A stretch of 64,000 nucleotides of DNA. Origin: Ascarosepion bandense. Taxonomy: Eukaryota; Mollusca; Cephalopoda; Sepiida; Sepiidae. This document shows, piece by piece, positions 58,498-64,000 of the stretch. The stretch covers positions 558,001-622,000 of the forward strand of contig JBBBDQ010001028.1 in assembly GCA_037127315.1 (NCBI GenBank), in the 5' to 3' direction. Under the pieces are notes generated by a model. That model saw nothing but the letters and a program-made list of their open reading frames with translations, was not told the DNA's origin and searched no databases. Numbering within the stretch: position 1 is the stretch's first letter; each line of letters starts with the position of its first letter. The translations under genes and the position numbers were made by a program.

Positions 58498-58529
58498 AAT
58501 ACATATATTTCTATATGCAGTTTGTTTTT

Positions 58530-58586
<57 letters not shown>
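58444..58586. repeat. Duplicated unit with TA and GT/TA microsatellites
   Basis: ATATGCAGTTTGTTTTTCA occurs at 58444-58462 and 58513-58531, each copy followed by a dinucleotide array (TA at 58462-58493; GT then TA at 58532-58586). This is a local tandem duplication that includes the array. Open frames through it are artefacts. Confidence 0.9.
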
Positions 58587-58587
<1 letters not shown>

Positions 58588-59478
58588 TGGCTGCTCATTT
58601 AAGAGTATGCTGTCTAGCTAATCTCTGTTGCAGAAACCTGCTAAGTTTATACTGTGGTTTATACTGTAACTATACTGAGCAGGCCTTGGTTACAGTTTCT
58701 GGGAAAGAACATGTAATTTGACATGATTAACAGATTGAACAAGACCAATATGCTCAGATCCTAGGGTATGATGACTTGTGACTTTGTTTTTAGTGGTTGG
58801 GCTATCAATAATCTACCCAATTTTGCTCACATGGTTTGAATCAACTCAAGGTATTCTTTTCAAGTATATAATATAAAAAAATGCAGTTTTAAATATATTA
58901 ATAGAAGAATAATCATGATTTTTTTTTTTTTTTTTTTAACAATAAAATATATTTTGTATAATAAAGTTTTATCAATATTTAAAAAAATGAATGAAGCATT
59001 AACATATGTACAAAAACATTCTTATATTTCTTTAGGCAACAATGCATTACAACTGTATAATAATAAAATATGAATTAGACATGTTTTTAGGTACAGATAT
59101 TTAAAATGAATAAATATAAAAAAATTAGACTAAAAGGTTTCAAATAGCATATGTTTATTAGAGTGCGATTGTTATCCATAACATTAAAATATTAAATCTA
59201 TGACAGAAATTACTAAAATCAGAAATAATATTAATAAGTTTGAATGCCTGAAAAGGTTTTCATAAACTTTATAAAAACTGGAAAAATTTAAAGAAAAACA
59301 GTAAACATCACTTCATGCTCCTAATAAAAGTAATTAGTAAACTAATATATACCATATAGTATGCCCCTCATTTTTAAAAATTTTTTTTGATGAAAAAAGA
59401 ATACCTGTGTATAATGTAACCAGGCATTGAAAATGCATAGTTTTTAACATCTTCAGGGAAAAATTGCCTGTGTAGTGT
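58587..59478. other. Unannotated AT-rich spacer
   Basis: No gene recognised; a T run lies near 58919-58938. Confidence 0.35.
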
Positions 59479-60611
59479 AGGTAGTGCCATCCACTCATTT
59501 CAGATAACTGACTTTTAAATTGAATTTTTAAGAATGAAATGAAAAAGTTTTCTTGAAACTTTTATTTTAGTTTTAATTAAAAGCTAAATGACTAAATTTA
59601 CTATTTTCAGTAAGCAAAACACTCTGATGTATTTCAAATGTTTGATATAATATTGACTGGAATCTAAAATTTTGAGATTTCTTTTTTTCTTTTGAGATTT
59701 TTTGACTATTTTTGAGCAATCAGCACATTTGTAAACAAGTTAATTCTCAGTTTTAAAAATCTTGTAAATCATCTATTTCTTTTTGCCTTTATTTCCAAAA
59801 ATCTGCTCCCAATAGTAAAATAAAAAATGCAATAAAACTATGACATTATTCAATTTAAGTTTTTAATTGCTTTAATGAATTATTTAAGGACATTATAATC
59901 TGAAGGAAAAAAACATATTTTTTTCAATTAATAATGAAATTTTAAAAGAATTGTTTTAATTTTTTAAAATTATAATCTATAAAGTTTAAAAAATGTTTTA
60001 AAAATACTTCAAAGATTTGTTGTTGTTTATTAAGTGAAGATTAGATTTAGTAATTGAAAAGTTTAGTACAAAATCATTGTGCTTTTGTATTTTACGGTTT
60101 CTTCTCTTTACAGGAAAAAAATTTGTACAATTATGTCACTTGTGATCACCATATGCATTTTGCATCCATCAAGCTGTCATCACATTTCAATTACAGGGAA
60201 ATGGTCAGAAAGTTCAACTCTGTCTTTAAGAAATAGTTTTATTCTAAATCTCATGATATAAATAAGTAATACTTGTGTAAATCAGATTAATTTAACATTA
60301 AATTTGCTAATTTTCCAAAAATAATGTGTCACAGATGTATATTTTATTTTTACAAGATTTTTAAACCGAGAATTGACTTTTGTTTACAAATGTGTTGATT
60401 GCTCAAAAATGGCTGAAAAATTGAAAAAAAAATTTTAGATTTCAATTAATATAACTTCTGTTTGAAATACACCAGAGTATTTTGCTTACTGGAAATATTA
60501 AATTTAATCATCTAACTTTCAATTAGAACTAAAATAAAAATTTCACGAAAACTTTTTTTATTTGGAAAATTCAATTTAAAAGTTAATTATCAAAAATGAG
60601 TGGAGGTACCT
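59479..60611. mobile_element. R1 DNA element, copy C, with long terminal inverted repeats
   Basis: The left arm (about 59490-59770) and right arm (about 60335-60611) are imperfect inverse copies of about 280 bp. Markers such as GTAAGCAAAACACTCTGATG (left) and the inverse of CACCAGAGTATTTTGCTTAC (right) sit symmetrically. The outer ends read CATCCACTCATTT and, inverted, GGTACCTCCACTCATTTTT. The centre (59780-60330) matches copy B, including the 60-codon frame at 60054-60236. This copy shows most clearly that R1 is a DNA element with long inverted termini. Target-site duplications are not obvious. Confidence 0.75.
60054..60236 (+). CDS. 60-codon frame shared with R1 copy B (hypothetical, probably a relic)
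   Basis: It has the same length and stop as the frame at 26005-26187 and shares GFF, EKNLYNYVTCD and VRKFN. Upstream of EKNLY this copy reads CTTCTCTTTACAG|G, which looks like a splice acceptor, so the region might once have been the last exon of an element gene. Function is unknown and present-day expression is unlikely. Confidence 0.3.
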   Translation: MKSLVQNHCAFVFYGFFSLQEKNLYNYVTCDHHMHFASIKLSSHFNYREMVRKFNSVFKK

Positions 60612-60643
60612 GGAGGTTTGACTTGTTTTTCTTTTTTGCATAA

Positions 60644-60912
60644 CAGTCAGTTAAGTACCATACGTGATACACACTTGGGCGATCATATCTCGAAAGAGAC
60701 ATAACTCACTGGCCAGATAATTATCCCACAATAGGTTACCAGCCAAGGCTATAGAACCCAATCTGTCCTGTTATTTAACCCATAATTGGAGGGAAGAAAC
60801 AGATTAATACCTTTCTCAAGGGTATTTGCGCGTAAGTGAATATAAGGAATTCAACTGGAATTCAAACTCGGCTCCTCAATTTCTCATTCCAGGCCGATAT
60901 CCACTGCACCAC
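60644..60912 (-). repeat. S1 SINE, near full length
   Basis: Read on the - strand, it has the head GGTGCAGTGGATATCGGCCT, B-box-like AGTTTGAATTCCAGTTGAAT, body ACCCTTGAGAAAGGTATTAA and tail GGTACTTAACTGACTG. It lies just to the right of R1 copy C. Confidence 0.85.
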
Positions 60913-60962
60913 AATGCATATACTGAGCCTAAAAAGAAAAACTCACTATATGCTCATTGCTC

Positions 60963-61700
60963 ATGTATTCTTCTATGTGCCCTGTCTCTTCAGGACATAG
61001 GTGATCATGGCTTTCCACGTTTCCCTATCCCTGGTGGCTCTGAGCACACCTTCTCCTGTTACACCATACAACCTTCATTTCGTCATCCACCTGATTAGGT
61101 CCTTTAAATATGTTATCCGTTGCTTTCCCCATCTCTTTTTCCCTGTATCTGGCCTGTTATTATCAGGTTCTCCGAGCCCTCCCCCCTCATTGCATGTCCC
61201 AGGAACTTCAGCTGTCTCTTCCTGATGCTCAGTAGTAATTTCCTTTTTGTTTCCATCATTTCTAAGACCTCATTATTGCTCACATGATTAATCCATGATA
61301 TTCGCAGCATCCTTCTGTAGAACCACATTTCAGTTGCTTCAAGTTTTTCATTCATCTTCAATGATATTGTCCAGCATTCACTGCCATATTGAAGAATGGA
61401 CAACACATAGCAATCCAGTACTCTCTTCCTTGTTTCTAGCAAAATTGTCTTGTTTCTTAATACCTTACTCAACTTCTTCCTTCGCCATGCCAATTCGCCT
61501 TCAGATCTCTGTGTTGCACTTTGCGTTTTCTGTTATAACACTTTCCAGGTATTTAAATTTTTGTACCTGCTTGATTCTAGTATCCCCATCCTGTATTTGG
61601 CATATTGGGCTGCCCGTTTTACTGATGACCATACATTCGGTTTTCTTGCAGTTTATTTGTAGTCCTTTCTTGTTACTTTTTAAACTTCCAAGTGATACCA
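60963..61700 (-). mobile_element. RTE-type LINE 3' half
   Basis: The - strand carries an RT palm/thumb part (61701-61501) and the following domain (61493-61113), with the C-terminal residues continuing to about 60965 (LRATRDRETWKAMITYVL). The 5' part (endonuclease and RT core) is absent. The wording is that of RTE-like LINEs common in molluscs and is unrelated to the LINE at 38.9-40.0 kb. No A-rich tail is visible, as is usual for RTE elements. Confidence 0.8.
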
Positions 61701-61701
61701 A
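61113..61701 (-). pseudogene. RTE-like reverse transcriptase remnant
   Basis: Two frames in different registers (61701-61501 and 61493-61113) join at KCNTEI/MAWRRKK, so one frameshift separates them. The first has KKGLQINCKKTECMVIS and KVQKFKYLESVITE, with Glu where Gly is usual in FKYLG. The second has LETRKRVLDCYVLSILQYGS followed by ECWTI, then EATEMWFYRRMLRISW and RKRQLKFLGHAMR. These are the standard blocks after the catalytic centre in RTE-type proteins. The catalytic Asp-Asp block lies outside the preserved part. Confidence 0.85.
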
Positions 61702-63639
61702 TTTAACAAGATATAAATAAACAATTTAGTGTTAAAATAAGTTTGCCTATATCTTCTATAATGAACTTGATAGCTTAGAATCAGGAAATGTTCATACGTT
61801 TTGAAACTATGAACCTGAAAACATATTTTCAATTTGCATTTTGCTATCAATGCATTATGACAAAGGGAGGTAATTAAACATTTCATTGATGCCGTTAACA
61901 TTTTCTGATTTTGTAAATATATTCTGGGTTTAAGATTAAAAATAGATACATTAAATAGAGGATAGCTGTTTTATTAAATGTGGAATCACATTTCACATTT
62001 CAAGAAAACACAGTGCAATTCAGGAAGGTACTAAGTATCTTCAATTTTATGTGTTAAATGACTAGTTTTAAGAAAAAAGTCATCATTAAATTTTCAATAG
62101 TCCTCCAAGTTTCTGCATAATAAATTACATAACTTTATTATTAAGGATCAGAAATAGTACATGTATCTATTCTACTTGGAAATTGTTAGGTTTATGTGTG
62201 TGTTTGTACATGCATACATGTACACAGAATATATAATGTATATTAAGGTTTTTTTATTTTAATTACTTTTCTGAAATTTGCACTTTTATTTATTTATTAT
62301 TATTTATTATTATTTCCCCTCACAGATTCAAAAGTAGATTAAATCTCATAACCTTCAAAATGCTTTAAATAAAACCATTTCATTTACTGAAAGAAGATAT
62401 GCTTTTATTCCTTGTCTTACCTTAGCTTACCATTCTTATAAAAGATTGAATTTGTTTTTAATCTGTCATGTAAAGAAAGAGACTTTGCTAAAGAAGAAAT
62501 TATATGTAATCACTTAAGGTGCCTACAGTAAAAATGTATCCAAAGTCATCTTTATACTTTCTTTTATTTGGAGCACATTTTTATCAATTTTATTACTTAC
62601 CTTCTTTATTTAATCATCATTTCTCGTGTATTATAAAGTATATCTACCTTATTTAGTTCAAAATTATTAAGATTTCTAAGAAGTCTTAATAAAAAGCCTG
62701 AATCAAGGAACTTTTAAAACATTTTTCATATCCGTCATACTTTTTTTTTTTTTCCTGCTTCTGCTAAATTTTCTATCTAAGGTAATAAAATCAACTATAT
62801 AAAAGAAAATTAGAAGTTCAGCCATACCCACACCCCATAGACTCAGCTGGATGATAGGTGACATAATAGGTAAAGAAGTAATGTAGCTTGAATGTACAAA
62901 TAGGGTTTTTCACTGTGGAATAATTAATTTGGTCAGAAATATAAAACCTTCTATCTCCAAGGTAACACTTACTCTAGGGTTTTCTTGGGTAGCTGTTACA
63001 TAATTATACTAGGAATATGTGAATTCTGAAGGCATCCACAGTTAATGACTGACAAGGATTTTTAACCATCTGGCAAAAAGTGAATAGTCACATCACAATT
63101 TAATGATGTACAGATACTATACAGCATATATTGCATTCCATAAGGGTTTTACAGCCACTAACAAGTTTTTTTTTTTTTTTTTTTTTTTTTTGTGATTCAA
63201 GTTTGTTTTTGGAGGAGACTTCATAAGGCTGTGAATCTGGAGTTTGTTTTCACAAGTGTAACATGCAGAGATTTTGTTACAAAAATTATTTAAACTCCTT
63301 TCTACTGTCCACATTTTTTTGTTGATAAGTGAATCTGTACAAGACTAAATTCTCTGGAACTCCACGCAAAAAACAGCGCACTTGTGGAATGTCTCAATAA
63401 ATATACTCATGCATTGACTTCAGTACCTGGTAGACTCCATAGAATTTTGATTATATTCAGGTAAAGGGAGAAGTTACATGTTATTAGTCTGCACTCTAAT
63501 TTTTGGGGGGCACTTTACTAAAATCTTATGTTAGATATCCTATTGAATTTGCCAAGCTGAAAAATAAAAATAAGTCTGATATAATGCGTCACTGTAGAGG
63601 ATACTCCTGACACTTCTATGTAAATATGCTTATTTGACT
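61701..63639. other. Unannotated AT-rich spacer
   Basis: No gene recognised. A poly(T) run occupies 63166-63191. Confidence 0.4.
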
Positions 63640-64000
63640 ATACTTCTGAGATGAGGTAGTATTGACATTGTTTGAACTGTTGTCTTCATCTTTATTGCCA
63701 TATTAACAATGTTTCAGCTCTTGCCTTCTTCAGGTAATTGGAATTTCAAACCGAACACTTTATTTTGATCACTGGAGTATGTTGTTCTCATTCTATGAGC
63801 TGTGCCACTTCCAGATGTTTTGGTTATCTCCCTTTAACTCAACTTTGTTCACCACTGCTTTAGCCAGGTATTGAATCCACAACTTTTTCAGATCAAGTCA
63901 CTGGATCTAACCATCACTTTTATCTACTGGGCCATGGACACGGAAATAACTAAGACATCTGGAAGTGGGATGAAATGTTGTGAAGATGGCAATAAAGATG
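63640..64000. mobile_element. R2 foldback element, copy reaching the window edge
   Basis: TATACTTCTGAGATGAGGTA at 63640, GCCTTCTTCAGGTAATTGGA near 63724 and TTGTTCACCACTGCTTTAGC near 63846 follow the left arm of the R2 copy at 753-1073 in order. From about 63945 the sequence turns back on itself (ACTAAGACATCTGGAAGTGG pairs with the left arm near 63805), with part of the right arm deleted. The copy runs off the window. Confidence 0.75.

Noticed and set aside
58332..58721. Frames of repeated Tyr-Ile on both strands
   Set aside because: Direct translation of TA microsatellites.
61295..61720. 141-codon frame on the + strand
   Set aside because: Antisense to the RTE-type reverse transcriptase; the - strand translation carries the recognisable blocks.
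1..64000. CRISPR arrays, operons, ribosome-binding sites and bacterial terminators
   Set aside because: Spliced gene structure, SINEs, LINEs and 18S rRNA show a eukaryotic nuclear genome; tandem arrays here are simple-sequence repeats.

Overview
This window looks like animal nuclear DNA: AT-rich, gene-poor, crowded with microsatellites and degraded transposable elements, and with canonical GT/AG splice sites. The mix of elements and the expanded variable region in an 18S rRNA fragment suggest a mollusc, most likely a cephalopod such as an octopus. That is an inference from style, not from a diagnostic gene. No bacterial features are present.

Only one gene can be supported with confidence. 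It is a two-exon gene on the + strand, with coding exons 50449-50516 and 54796-55411. It encodes a 227-residue protein with an acidic, serine-rich N-terminus, one CCCH zinc finger and a basic C-terminal tail. About 520 bp away, on the - strand, lies a probable first coding exon (49926 down to 49812) of a divergently transcribed gene. The space between holds a likely shared promoter with an ETS-type site and a YY1-like site at the start codon. Intron 1 of the CCCH gene (4.3 kb) carries a large foldback repeat, a SINE and a short hairpin element.

The rest is mostly mobile DNA. 0.6-2.7 kb: a DNA-element family with terminal inverted repeats (here called R1), with a foldback element nested inside it. 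3.4-7.1 kb: a tRNA-derived SINE, a perfect palindrome around a TA microsatellite, and a complete but dead mariner. 9.7-10.3 kb: a second Tc1/mariner transposase remnant. 13.8-21.2 kb: SINEs and antisense copies of one LINE family. 22.2-23.4 kb: a GC-rich block holding two spacer-like tandem units followed by the first ~540 bp of a divergent 18S rRNA. 25.2-26.6 kb: a second R1 copy. 27.6-31.4 kb: a foldback, LINE tails and a tRNA-like SINE head. 32.6-35.2 kb: Tc1 and Ty3/gypsy remnants. 38.2-40.0 kb: an antisense LTR-element reverse transcriptase abutting the best-preserved LINE copy. 40.4-41.8 kb: a long-arm inverted repeat. 42.3-45.1 kb: BEL/Pao remnants. 45.7-48.5 kb: a third R1 copy, a lone R1 end and a SINE fragment. 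59.5-61.7 kb: a fourth R1 copy, a SINE and an RTE-type LINE. 63.6 kb to the end: another copy of the nested foldback.

No intact autonomous transposon is present. Every recognised transposase, reverse transcriptase, gag or integrase reading frame is broken by stops, frameshifts or deletions. The points most worth a second look are the divergent promoter, the rDNA-derived insertion and the R1 family with its shared 60-codon frame.
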